Part shown: piece after piece, positions 53,161 through 64,000 of the stretch
Numbering within the stretch: position 1 is the first letter of the stretch
Layout: the number at the start of each line of letters is the position of its first letter
Assembly: GCA_029378245.1 (NCBI GenBank)
Contig: JARKIF010000019.1
Coordinates: 992,001-1,056,000, forward strand
Reading direction: 5' to 3'
Source of the DNA: Roridomyces roridus
Lineage: Eukaryota > Basidiomycota > Agaricomycetes > Agaricales > Mycenaceae
DNA length: 64,000 nt
Translations under genes and position numbers: made by a program
The notes under the pieces: model-generated
The model's database searches: none
The model's input: only the letters and a program-made list of their open reading frames with translations
Told to the model about the DNA's origin: nothing

Positions 53161-54989
53161 ATGGCCTCCCAAGTCCCCCCTACGCTGGTCGACGACCCCA
53201 AGTCTCAGTCCGATAAGCGTCTACTCGAACTGGGCTACAAACCCGAGTTCCGACGGGAGATGTCTCTCTTCGGCGTCCTGGGCATCTCCTTCTGCGCCAT
53301 CGGCATCCTGACAGGCATGTCCAGTGCCTTCCAGACGGGCCTCTTCTCCGGCGGACCTCTAAGCCTGTTTTGGGGTTGGAACATCTGCAGCATCTTCATG
53401 CTCCTCATCGCACTATCTCTCGCCGAAATCTGCAGCGCGTATCCGACGATGGGCGGGCTCTACTTCTGGGTGTGCAAGATGAAGCCGGACGTGCCCTTCC
53501 TTGGTTTTGGCACGGGGTGGTTGTACACGATAGCGATGGTCTTCACGGGGACGTCGGGCAACTTGAGCGTCGCGTTGTACCTGGCCTCTCTCGCCGAGGT
53601 GGGTACAGGTCGGATTTTGACGCGGCTAGAGATTGCCGTCATCGCGTGGGGAATCAATATTGCGTCGGGGGTTCTTAACACGATCGGGACAAAATCCATC
53701 AGCCGCATGAGCAGCTTCAACGTGTGGTGGACGCTTGGCGGCACTTTTGTCTTGGTACGCATCTTTAGTCGTGTGCACCTCTCAAGAAGATATAATGCCG
53801 TTCGCAGGTCATCACGTTGCTTGTCAAGGCGCCGGTCAAGGTGCGTATATTCATTCAAAAAGATCTCTGGCCGAAATCCGTATAGAATACAGCATCGTTC
53901 GTTTTCACGGATCTCGAAAAGTGCGTCGCGACTCCCATCCTTACCACTTCCCTGACTCACATTCCTCAGCTTCACCGGATGGCAAAACAAAGGCTTTGTC
54001 GTCCTCCTCGGCTTCCTACAAGCGGTCTATACCCTCGAAGGCTGCGAAACCGCTGCCCAAGTCGCCGAAGAAGCCCTCCGGGCCGAGTGGCTCGCCCCCC
54101 TCGCCGTCGTCGGCAGCATCGTCGGCTCTTGGTTCATCGGGCTCATATACATGCTCGCCCTCCTATTCAGCATCCAATCCGTCTCTTCCATCCAAGGCAC
54201 GGCGTACGCCATCCCGATAGCGCAGCTCTACTTTGATGCAGTGGGGAAGCGACTCACGTTGATGTGCATTACGGTCATTATGTTGGCGCAGTTTATGGCT
54301 GCGGTGACGGCGTTTACGGCCAGCTCGAGGTTGTTTTACGCCTTGGCGAGAGACAATGCGATGCCGCTCAAGGGCCGGTTTATGAGCCTCAATCGGTTCC
54401 AGGCGCCATATTATGGGATTTGGCTGTCCGTCTTTGTGGGGTGTGTGATTTCGTGCGCGTATATTGGGTCGGCGATTGCGGTCAGCGTGTTTTCGCTTTT
54501 CGAGTGATTGCTGAACGGACTGGCAGTTTAACGCAATTCTATCATCCGCGGCAATTTCTGTGATGTTAGGGTACTTGCAGCCCATCATCATCCGCGTTTT
54601 CTGGCCTGCTGCGTGCGTCCCTCTTCTTAGCGTGCATTCATCTATTCATGCAACCCAACAGACTCAAAGCCCGCGGCCCGTTCCACCTGGGACGATACTC
54701 CTGGATTATAAACCTTTTGAGCTTTGCCGTCAGTCGTTGCTAAAACTTCTCCAGCTATTCTAACGCTTTCCAACAGTTTACGATATTCATATGCATCCTG
54801 TTTATCCTTCCCACCGCACACCCGGTAAACCAACTCAACATGAACTACGCGGTTGTGGCCGTGGGCGGCCTTGTGCTCCTCGTGGTTTTGATGTGGATCT
54901 TTTGGGGGAGAAAGAGGTTCACGGGACCGGTGTTTACGGCGGAGGGAGATGTTGGAGTGGAAGATGAGAAGAAGGCGGAGGAGCAGTAG
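53161..54989 (+). CDS. Amino-acid/GABA permease (APC superfamily)
   Basis: Plasma-membrane amino-acid/choline-type transporter. MASQVPPTLVDDPKSQSDKR, then helix 1 FGVLGISFCAIGILTGMSS with the substrate-binding GLxSGGP-type turn (TGLFSGGPLSLFWGWNIC), and ALSLAEICSAYPTMGGLYFW. The APC motif continues with FTGWQNKGFVVLLGFLQAVY, ETAAQVAEEALRAEW, SIQGTAYAIPIAQLYFDAVG, ASSRLFYALARDNAMPLKGR and SSAAISVMLGYLQPIIIRVF. It ends IFWGRKRFTGPVFTAEGDVG and a short acidic tail. Six introns were removed; each join keeps frame. Twelve helices, about 515 residues. Closest to the fungal GABA/UGA4-like group; exact substrate not determinable. Confidence 0.9.
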
Positions 54990-55140
54990 TCATTGTTGTT
55001 GTCTACTTTGAGAATGACCTCCACCGAGTCACACACAAGGCTCTATCTTAGTTCTCTTAATGGAAGTTCCCTCAATGGACTGGAGACATTTCACTGCAAC
55101 ATTTTTCTAATGGTAAAAGGACGGCAAGAGAAGCAAAAAT

Positions 55141-55252
55141 GCGAGGTCCGGGAATCGAACCCGAGGCTAAAGCATTGTCCCCGTGATGCAGGGCCATGGT
55201 CACGGGACCGTGGGAATGGGAAGCTTCAATGTTACCATTACACCAACCACGC
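55141..55252 (-). tRNA. tRNA-Gly(CCC) with a 42-nt intron
   Basis: The 5' part GCGTGGTTGGTGTAATGGTA matches the eukaryotic tRNA-Gly start. The anticodon stem GAAGC/GCTTT encloses loop TTCCCAT with anticodon CCC. The intron sits after the base next to the anticodon (position 37/38), as in all nuclear tRNA introns. The T-arm is TCGGG TTCGATT CCCGG. The acceptor pairs except one T-T at position 4. TTTTT follows immediately, a Pol III terminator. The intron itself can pair GTCCCGTGA with TCACGGGGAC. Confidence 0.92.
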
Positions 55253-55358
55253 TGACAAGTGCACCCTAAGTGAAGTGCTCAGCTGGCTGAGCAGTTGAAA
55301 ACAAGTGGCAAAAGAAAATTGGTTCAAAATTCTGGCTCTTTCATTTTCTGGTTCAATG

Positions 55359-55415
55359 TTACCTTTACATCAACCACACTGACAAATGCCTCCTAAGTGA
55401 GCTGCCCAGGTACTG
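55359..55415 (-). repeat. Half-tRNA-Gly duplication
   Basis: Bases 55359-55415 repeat 55228-55290: the minus strand reads GTGTGGTTGATGTAAAGGTA ACATTGAA, the 5' half of the neighbouring tRNA-Gly plus flank (CCTAAGTGAxxTGC). There is no 3' half. It is a partial tandem duplication. Confidence 0.7.
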
Positions 55416-55576
55416 AACCTTCAAGTTGCCCTGAACCTTGACTTGAAACAAACAACTCACTGGAACTTAGACTTGACTTGGACCCAACTCGACTTCAATC
55501 AAAACTCTGGATGGATTTCATTCCCTTAACATACACTACTTACATACAGAACAATTAGCTCTACTTACTCCCAGTC

Positions 55577-58500
55577 TCAATGTTGAATAGAAGAGCTGTG
55601 TTTGGTGAGCAACTTTGCAATGTCCCGGTGACCATTACGTGAAGCCAGCTGTTGTGCAGTGTAGCCATCATTGTCGAGAATGTCAATGGATGTCCCGTGC
55701 TCAACCAACAGCTGGACAATGTTGAGGTGCCCAATGCGTGAAGCAAGGTGAAGTGGAGTAAAACCATTGGTGGACATAATATCAATAGAACAATTGTGTT
55801 CAATCAATAATTCCGCAATGCTAAAGTGGCCTTTGCACGTTGCTAAATGCAGTGCAGTGCGTCCCTCATGCTCAACAGCATCAACCAAGGCACCCTTTCC
55901 AAGGAGCAGTGCTGCAAAATCAACGCGGCCATGATGCGAGGCAAGGTGTAGTGCAGTTCGGCCCTTCTTTCCAACCACATCAAGGGATGCCCCATTTTCT
56001 ATTAGGAGTTTTACAACATCAAGATGATCAGAATTTCCTGCTAGATCTAGGGCAGTCAAGCCATGTGGCTCCATGGCATCAAGGTATACCCCATGTTTAA
56101 TCAGCAGCTCTACAATGTTGATGTGGCCATAGTAAGAGGCGTAATGCATGGTATTCAGACCATTGTTGTCAATATTGTTGGTGAGTGCCCCACTCTGGAT
56201 CAGCAATTCAGCAACATCTAACTGGCCATAGCCAGAGGCCATATGCAGTGGACTCAGACCGTTACAGTCAGTTGCTTCAATGGAAGCACCTTTGTTGATA
56301 AGCACTTTTGCAGCATCAAGAGAGCCATATCTGGAGGCAAGGTGCATTGGAGTGGAACCAGTGTTGTCAGCAACCTCAATGCATGCCTGTTGCTCAATGA
56401 GCAGTATCACAATGTCAGGGCAGTCATTGCGTGATGCAAGATGCAATGGAGTACGACCATCCTCCTGAATCACAACAATGGATGCACCATGTTTGATGAG
56501 CAATTTTGCAATCTCAAGATGACCTCTGTGCGAGGCCCAATGCAGTGCAGTCCATCCACTATCATCAGAATCATCAATAGAGTCCTGGTGCCTGATCAGA
56601 AGCACAGCAATATCAAGGTAGCCACCATATGAGGCATGATGCAGTGGAGTCTGACCATTATTCTCCACAACATTGGCTGATGCTCCTTTTTGTAGAAGTA
56701 GGTTTGCAATGTGGAAGTAGCCACGTTCTGCTGCTATATGCAATGCAGTCCGGCCAAAGTAGTTCTCAGCAGCATGAACTGAGGCCCCTTTCCGGAGTAA
56801 CAGCTTTGCAATGTTGAGATGGCCATATGATAATGCAACATGCAGAGCTGTCTGATCATATTTGCCTGCAGCATCAATTGAGGCCCCATGTTCGATTAGC
56901 AGCTTGGCTGTTTCAAGGTTGCCACTTGTCAAAGCAAGATGCAAAGGAATTGTAGAGTCTTTTTGAGCTACATCTAGTGATGCCCCATGTTTGATGAGTA
57001 GCTCAGCAATGTTGGGATGGCCATGGAGTAATGTGAGATGAAGAGCAGTTTTACCCTCATTTTCAACAGCATCAACCAATGCCCCCTGTTCAATGAGCAG
57101 CTTTGCAACTTGAAGATGGCCATATAGTGCAGCAAGATGAAGAGCAGTCCAACCAGTCGAGTCAGTTGCATCAATTGAGGCATGATATTTGATTAGAAGT
57201 TTGACAATATTGAGCTTGCCATTGCTCGATGCCAAATGTAGTGCAGTCCAACCATCATTATCAACCTGAGTGTTGATAGATGCTTGTTGCTTAATGAGAA
57301 GCTCAGCAATTTCAAAGTCACCAAACATTGAGGCCAGATGTAATGCAGTGAAGCCGTTTCGGCCAACCACATGGGCTGGCACCATTTTATCAATCAACAA
57401 TGCCACTGCACCCCTTGAAAAACGCATCCTTATGCAGATACAGAGAGCAGGTTCAACCGGCCCATCCCAGGTTACCAGCATTCTGTAGAATGCAGCGTGC
57501 TGACTGCTTCCATCCTCCAGCAGATGCATGGCTAAAGGAAACAGTTGCTCCTGATCTTTTTCATTACAAGCCCGCATATGAGCAAACCAATAGTGAGCGG
57601 CATACACTGCAAGGGGGAAACACTTCAGTGTTTCCCTGGTCATGGCATAATTTCCCTCAGAGAATAGGAGAAGATAGCGCACACAGGTTTGTGCAATAAA
57701 GCTGTGGGAAATGTCTGGTCGCAAATCAAATCTTGATATGTGGTCCTGGTGGAATTGTTGTGAAAGGAGATAGTCCCGTACAGATGAATGTGCGAGACTG
57801 ATCAATGCTTGTTGTGAACCAGGGTTGCTGATTACAACCAGACCATCAAGCAGTGTGAAAATCCTGCAGTTGCCATTCCGCCTGCTAGGATAATAGATCG
57901 ATGTACCCAGGTTGATGAAGTCAAAATTGGGGAGATCAAGGCGGAAGGCAATAGAATCTGCCAACTCCTCCATGGAAAGGTCTCGTCCTGAGAAAACGAG
58001 CCACCGTAGAATTGCCTGAATGAAAACTTCTGATGTTCTTGTTTCATTCTTTGCACGATTCAAGAACCGGTTGTAGATCCCAAAGAGATCAGCTGGCAGG
58101 ACTGTCAGGACATCATCCCAATCCTCTTCCCAAGGATAATGACCCAGTTCAAGTACAAAGCAGGCAGCCATGCGGAACCTAGAAACATAGTCCTCATCCA
58201 ACATCACACAGTATAAGCATGACTTACATTCCATTGCTTTTGCTAATGATCTGCTTGATGATCACATTTGCATGTTCAACATCCTGGGTCATTGCCAGAA
58301 TCTTGCTGTTTACAAACAATTGGATGTCATGTTCCAACATTGATTAATGCAGCTGTATTGCAGCAATGGTTTTAATGAAACCAAGTTCAAATTCCTGCAG
58401 AGGCTGACTTGTGAACAGCAAATGGAGGCTGTTTGCACAAGCAGCACAAATTTGATTGACAGTGGCCATAAGACTGGTCCAATCCTCTTTGCGGCATTCA

Positions 58501-59320
58501 TCCAGGCCATCCAGAACAATGTAGGTTTGTTCTTTCTCTGAAATGAGACTTTTGAGGATCTCTTGGAGATGTTGCAATTTTGGCTGCACTGTTCCATTTC
58601 CAAGTCTCTTATGAAGCTGTGACAGAAATGTGTAGGCAGAAGGTGAGTTTTGAGAGAGTTGCCAGACAATTGAGCGCAACATGGTGTCCAGGCTCTGTCT
58701 GTCATTCCTAAAATCAAAGAAAAAATATGCCACTGTGATTCTGGTGTTGACAAGTTCCTCAATGATGGTGGAACTATTGGTATTAGTGGAGATTGTGTAT
58801 TTTCCATGGAGCAATCACCTCAAAACACTCTTTCCAGTACCAGCTAAAACCTGTTAGATGATACCAGGATCAATGATTTGGAAACTCACAAACCCCTTTG
58901 ATCCACAAACAGCCAGATGTCATTTTCCAACTTAGGAATTGATCATGTTGAAGGAGCCAGGTTCCTGTATGCTCATGGCGTAGGTCTTGCAACTCATGTT
59001 GTCGGTATTGTGAATCTTGAGGGCTTCCCAACCACTTTGATAACATTTCCTCCATTCTGTCCATGAAATCAGCTTACAACACTGGTCCGTGGCTTTTAGT
59101 TCACCCTGTCCCAGAGTGGATCCTGCAATGAGAGGGCATGAATCAGCAGAAAATCTGCAATTGAATCACATACAAATTCACAGTGGGGCCTTCCCCAGTG
59201 CCACCAAGACCCCCCAATCCACCTCCTTCCCCACCATCACCTCCTATTCCTCCTGAAACACAACAGTTGATGATTTCAAATGGAATTTTGTCCAAGGGTA
59301 GACACACCATATATATTCAC
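55577..59320 (-). pseudogene. NACHT NTPase with 18 ankyrin repeats, one in-frame stop
   Basis: An NLR-like signalling protein of the mushroom type. N-terminal EIRALNVNIYG then a Gly-rich leader (GGIGGDGGEGGGLGGLGG, TGEGPTVNL), a spacer (GTWLLQHDQFLSWK), NACHT with Walker A VLAGTGKSVL, FFFDF and Walker B YIVLDGLDECRK, then DIQLFVNSKILAMTQDVEHA and FRMAACFVLELGHYPWEEDW. The C-terminus is 18 consecutive ankyrin repeats (GxTALHLAS pattern) to the end at 55577. A TAA (58344-58346) interrupts the frame between AAIQLH and SMLEHDIQL with no splice site to remove it. One base change from GAA would explain it. The remaining 885-codon frame is intact, so loss may be recent or an error. First exon and start not resolved. 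Confidence 0.85.
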
Positions 59321-60046
59321 ATTCAAAGCTCTGATTTCCTGTGGATAAGACATCAATGAAGTCCTATTGAAAGCAACATGTCAGCAGAGGAAAGGATCCA
59401 GGCCCTGGCATAGAGGACACACACTGAGACACTGATGTGGTGGAGGAAAGGACAGGAAGAGTGCCAGCGTGCATGGACAAATCTACCCAAAGTCTGTGAC
59501 AGATGCTAAACTTAGACATTCTTCTTCCGGATCTTCATCTTTCCCCCTGATCACTGATGTTCTCAGATTTCTTGACAGATTGCTGTTGAAAGCTGTGCAC
59601 CGGAGCCAAATTCTGCCGACAGCTGACTCCTCACTAGTACTGGGACTGGCACCGTCACGACACTACACTACAGATACAGATTAGGAATGTTGTGAGTCAT
59701 GTACAGGTTGGGTTGGGTTGGGCCTTTTTCTCAGGACAAGGGGTGACGGTCGGGCAGATCGGCTACACAACATATCGTGAGAGAGTTTTTGATTCCAAAA
59801 AGGGAAACCCAATGATGGCGATGTTTTTTGTGCATAAGGAGACATTCTGAGCAACTTTTGGTAAAAGTTTTTTCGACCTCGGACCCCTCCCTACGTAATG
59901 ATTTGATCGGATCACGTCAACTTTGGCTGAAACGATCAGTCGCATCAGCAGTGACCCGAAAGTCTCCCACGGGGACCCTGTGTAGCCGATTTGCCTGACT
60001 GTCACCCCGTGTCTCAGGAGATTTTCAACCATTCTCTGAGTTTGCC
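59321..60046. other. Upstream region of the NACHT-ankyrin gene
   Basis: Contains the unresolved first exon or exons. No other gene is evident. Confidence 0.4.
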
Positions 60047-60366
60047 TAGGCATCGGCACGGGTACGGGTAACCCGCGCGGGTAGACGGGTTTACCCGCCG
60101 CGGGTACGGGTACGGGTAGCCGAGCTGGGTACCCGTGACCCGCGGGTAAGCCGACAGGCCGGGCAACATGCTGTCTCGACACCGGAAGAGAGTGTTTTCG
60201 AACTGTGAGCAGGTTCAATTCGCTCTGTCAAGCAAACTGCCGCCATCTCGGCCACCAACCCGCGGGTAGCCCGTACCCGTACCCGCGGGTACGGGTACAC
60301 AGCCACCGCGGGTACGGGTACGGGTAGACCCCCAGATACCCGCGGGTTTACCCGTGCCGATCCCTA
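60047..60366. mobile_element. hAT-type MITE built from CGGGTA/TACCCG words, 8-bp TSD
   Basis: The ends TAGGCATCGGCACGGGTA and TACCCGTGCCGATCCCTA are inverted repeats with one difference. AGTTTGCC flanks both sides exactly (60039-60046, 60367-60374). The interior is almost entirely GGGTAC/GTACCC and CCCGCGGG in both orientations, except a 110-bp unique core. It is non-coding. A fragment of the same family is at 5506-5560. Confidence 0.92.
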
Positions 60367-60456
60367 AGTTTGCCTCAGACTTCACTTGAGCTTCAAGTTT
60401 TGTGGACCGTGATATCGGACTCAAAGCTCAAAGCCACAGTGTCCACACTTCTTTGA

Positions 60457-60997
60457 ATGGTCACAAACTCTGGTGTTCGGTGTGGTAAGACGGAAGCAGG
60501 CTCTGCTGATCCGCCACATGGCTTTCTCCAATGGTACATGGCTACCACCTCAGTCCCTGCATTCCTACATGAGGATTCAGTTTCTTGGGGCGGATATATA
60601 TCTGAATTTTTGACTCAAATTCACTGCGTTCCGCATCCCCGTGGACAGACTTGTGGCTCGCTGATTGTCACGGTATCCCACGTCTACCCTGTGTCCAGGC
60701 CCTTCCCGCTGGGTCCATCACTGATTGTACCTCACTTTTGACGGCTCTGTCCACCCTCCGTCTCCGTCTCGTTAGCTCTGTCTAGCCCGGTTCCACTGGT
60801 GCCTACACTGGGGTAGCCACAGCCCATCAGACCCCTGTGTCTACCCTGGTAGACACAATCTGTGTCCACGAGGGGTCGGAACGCAGTGATTGTTTCCTCT
60901 GAACCATGTCGCCGGCAATATTATTGCAATATTATATAAATTGTGACAGGCGCCATCATTGCCAAGCTGATCTAGCATGTGATCCTGATATGCTGTT
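60457..60997. other. Intergenic
   Basis: No gene and no repeat identified by eye. Confidence 0.4.
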
Positions 60998-61367
60998 TAG
61001 TGTTTTGCCGGCTACGGCCTGAAGCCCGAAGCCGGGCCAAGCCAAGCCCAAGCCGGGTGTGCACCCCTGCTTACGGCTCCGGCTTGGGATTTCTCAAGCC
61101 CCAAGCCGGCGGCTAAGCCCCGGCTTCCAAGCCCAGCTTCAGAGTCATCTCGGGAGTGTGTTGAGCAGACCACTCTCCACCCAATGCAACTGAAAAATCT
61201 TTATTTTGGTTTCATATCTGTCAATTTATCTACTGATGCTCCATTCAAACAGTAGTTCATCTGTAGAGGGTGAGAACACAGGTTTCAAAAAATTGACCAA
61301 AGCCGCCGGCTTGGAGATTCCAAAAGCCGGAGCCGGGTCAAGCCAAGCCGGAGCCAGGAAAACACTA
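60998..61367. mobile_element. TIR element with AAGCCGG-rich ends
   Basis: TAGTGTTTTGCCGGCT at the left and AGCCAGGAAAACACTA at the right are inverted with two or three mismatches and fit the hAT end rule. The interior alternates AAGCCGG and CCGGCTT. The flanks (ATGCTGTT left; ACATTGCTGTT right) share TGCTGTT but not as an exact adjacent duplication. It belongs with the other MITEs on structure. Confidence 0.6.
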
Positions 61368-61563
61368 ACATTGCTGTTTCTCCCACATGTGCGAAATACA
61401 TGTTCTGGCTGTTTTCATCTCAGATATAACATAACAAAGAATGAGTGACACATGTTATAGCGTCTGTCTACGAGAGACTACATCTCAGACACTTTTACAA
61501 TATACAGTGTCTCATCCCTTCTTTTCGGTATGTGGGTTTGGCCCTCCTTCAAACCTCTATGCC

Positions 61564-61854
61564 GATTCCACAGATGCCTTTACCATCATGGCGGTGTTCA
61601 CTGTCATTACTCTGCGTAAGCACGGCCATAGTCGGAGCGGGCCATTGGTAGTTGTGCTATGCGTCATTTGGATGTTATCCACTGCGGTGACTCGGAGCTC
61701 ATTCTCAGCACTGGCCATGGACTCGGATGTGTGGTTTGACACCTGGATGGCAGGCACAATCCTTTCCAGCTTCTTGCAAAATTGTGGGCGGAGTTGGCTG
61801 GGGAAACATGTTGCGGCCAGACACCGTTTAAGGAAACTTCCTGACGTCGAATGA
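61564..61854 (+). other. Possible membrane-protein fragment
   Basis: The frame ADSTDAFTIMAVFTVITLRK then PLVVVLCVIWMLSTAVTRSS has two hydrophobic helices, like part of a mushroom multi-pass membrane protein. No splice partner upstream or downstream could be set. The remainder up to 62273 has no gene that I can support. Confidence 0.25.
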
Positions 61855-62273
61855 CGCTGTCCTATTCACTTGCTCCAATCACCCGCACTTCGTCCGCACT
61901 CACTCCCCGTCGAGACTCCGCCCAGAATTTTGCAAGCAGCTGTCAGCCAAACTGCGGCAACAATCGCCCTGGCGCCAGCTACATGTCGGTTGAATTTCAG
62001 AGTGCAGTTCAAACCCAACTTGAATTGATGCGCATCGACGCGTTTGATCCGCATCATTCGCCTCTTGGCTCCTCCTACCTCCATGAGCTCATCGGGCTTC
62101 CGTTGGCGCTTCTCCAAAACTATTATTGTTCCTGACATCCCGCGCCGTAGCTGGCGGAAGTAAGCTGTGCGACACTGCCAACTTGAACAGTCACGTCAAC
62201 GTCCTCTCGCAGTCTTGCCTCAGGCCTCATCGACATCCACTGTGCTAGTGTCTGCAACCCAGCTCCTCCTTGC

Positions 62274-63834
62274 ATGTTCAACAATTGCAACGGCCTGAAA
62301 ATCGGTGACGGACACTTTTACAATGTCTCGGGGGACTTTAATCTCCAAATTGGGACGACAGACAAGGAGTCTTTGGTGGAAGCCACCGCAGGAGTTGGGA
62401 CACGGGCGAGTGACCTCGAAGGAGGCATGGCTCACAGTAGGTGGATCTCACCCACGACCGAGGCTATTACTGATGACACCAGATACTACCATACATCTCG
62501 CCACGCCAAATGTTAATGCAAGAGATATGGGTACGCAATTAAAAGGCATAGCTAGCCTGCGGAACTGAGTTTGTGCACAAGGCCTAGACACCCTACATCG
62601 AGACGCTGCGTTGGAAGCCTTATACAACTCGGCAGAAAGTTTCCCCCAGCCGCGATGCCATCCAGAGACCCGCATCGAGCTCCTGGAAAAGCTACGAGAC
62701 CGTCTGCATGAGCCACAGATCCGCGTTGTCTGGCTCCACGGTCCCGCAGGAGCGGGCAAATCCGCGATCATGCAGACGCTCTCTCAGCAGCTGGAAGAGA
62801 TGGGAAATCTCGGGGTAACTTTCTTTTTCAAGAGAGGCCATCCAAATCGAGGCAACGCGACAGTATTATTCGCTACACTCGCGTACCAGCTGGCTCTCTT
62901 CTTCCCTGTGGTCAAGGAACCGATCTTGGAGCAGGTAAGAAAGAAACCCTTGCTTGCAGCAACTTCCATTGCTTCCCAACTGAGGGAGCTACTTGTCGAA
63001 CCCTGCCAACAAGTCACTCATTCAACTCTGCCACCTCGTATTCTCCTCATTGACGGACTTGACGAGTGCGACGGCTCGGCGGTTCAGCAGGAGATACTAC
63101 GCTCCGTCCAGCACATTTTCTGCGAGCAGGCCCTGCCCGTCAAACTCGTCATCGCTAGTCGGCCAGAGCCGGAGATCCAAGAAATATTCAAGGACCCTTC
63201 GTTCCAGGGTTTCCATGCACTCAACATCGAACAGTCCTTCAGAGATGTGGAAAACTTTCTCCGGAAGGAGTTCTCTCCGCATCCAGGCTGAGCACCACTG
63301 AAACCATGGCAGACGTCACCCTCCCCTGGCCCTCGTCTGCTATAATTAAGACCCTGGTTGACCGATCATCCGGCTACTTCATCTACGCGGCTACAGCCAT
63401 CAAATTCATTGACGACAAGCAATTCAGGCCTACCGAACAACTCTCAATGGTCCTGAACCCGACTCCGGATTCCCTGGACTATCCCTTCGGCAGCCTCGAT
63501 AGACTATACATTCAAATCCTCGCACAAGTTCCTGCGAGGTTCCGGCCCCAGCTTCTGGCCATCCTCTCCGTCATAGCTGCGCGTTGGCATTTGTCACCGC
63601 GCCATATCGAGCAGCTCCTTGATTACAAGGATGGCGATGTGCGACTTATATTGCGCAAATCGCACTCGGTGCTAGGAAATTGGCGATCAGGATTATCCTG
63701 TGCGGGCAACTCATATGTCATTTCTGGATTTTCTGGAGAGCGAGAGGCGATCGGGGCTGTTCCACGTTGGTAGCGTTCAGCGCCGCATCCATTTGGCACG
63801 TGAAGTTTTGAAGGTAATGTCGCGCACGCAGCAG
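62274..63834 (+). pseudogene. NACHT (NWD-type) protein with frameshifts
   Basis: The start MFNNCNGLKIGDGHFYNVSG is the leader seen in many agaricomycete NACHT proteins. An intron ends before GLDTLHRDAALEALYNSAES. NACHT follows: RVVWLHGPAGAGKSAIMQTL (Walker A), GVTFFFKRGHPNRGNATVLF, ILLIDGLDECDG (Walker B), IASRPEPEIQEIF. The frame then slips three times by one extra base: near 63277 (EFS then RIQAEHH), near 63299 (then ETMADVTLPWPSSAIIK) and near 63675 (HSVL then EIGDQDYPVRATHMSFLDFL). It ends around 63834 (KVMSRTQQPGA). Short indels at three sites mean either a decaying gene or poor assembly at this end of the window. C-terminal repeats, if any, are not seen. Confidence 0.75.
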
Positions 63835-64000
63835 CCTGGAGCATGATCACGTCGCTCGGTACGTCTCAAGCAGCTTGCAATCACATATTGATGACAAGAG
63901 GTCCCGTCCAGGAGACTCACCGAGTTTTGGATCAACTTCATTACAGCGATTGAACCACGGTGTGTAGGCGCTGCAGAGCTCCTTCCTCTCATCCGGGATG

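Overview
The window is nuclear DNA of a filamentous basidiomycete, most likely a wood- or litter-decaying Agaricomycete. The evidence is: genes cut by many 45-65 nt GT-AG introns; a GH7 cellobiohydrolase with a CBM1 and a CE8 pectin methylesterase; trichodiene-synthase-like terpene cyclases; NACHT proteins with the N-terminal leaders common in mushroom genomes; a stand-alone NRPS-like adenylation enzyme; and many small non-autonomous transposons. No bacterial-style operons, CRISPR or rRNA were seen. All gene models here were spliced by hand from conserved motifs and splice signals.

Layout. 1-7.2 kb: a partial unknown gene, the pectin methylesterase, an unknown Pro-rich/poly-Glu protein and an FSH1-type serine hydrolase. 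7.2-12.4 kb: a repeat island with two hAT-type MITEs that have exact 8-bp target-site duplications (one nested in an older TIR element) and a head-to-head pair of Ty1/copia gag remnants. 12.9-16.6 kb: an MpaB-like oxygenase, unresolved exons and a terpene cyclase (TS-A). 16.6-21 kb: degenerate tandem repeats. 21-25 kb: a zinc-finger-like unknown and a P450. 28.1-30.9 kb: a HOS3-type histone deacetylase with a 671-bp TIR element in an exon and an apparent frameshift. 33-41.6 kb: an unknown His/Cys-tailed protein, the adenylation enzyme, a second terpene cyclase (TS-B) and, divergently, a second P450. 41.8-44.6 kb: a third 8-bp-TSD MITE and the cellobiohydrolase. 46.6-55 kb: small unknown proteins, a copied P450 tail, a MYND-finger protein, an MFS transporter and an amino-acid permease. 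55.1-64 kb: an intron-containing tRNA-Gly(CCC), a NACHT-ankyrin gene with an in-frame stop, more MITEs, and a second NACHT gene with frameshifts.

How the genes work together. Between about 12.9 and 41.6 kb the oxygenase, two terpene cyclases, two related P450s and the adenylation enzyme look like a terpenoid biosynthetic cluster. The paired cyclase+P450 sets suggest an internal duplication. A deacetylase gene and repeat-rich DNA lie between the two halves. The two wall-degrading enzymes flank this block. Several genes carry single lesions (MpaB-like, HOS3, both NACHT genes). These may be real decay or assembly errors and need reads or RNA to decide.
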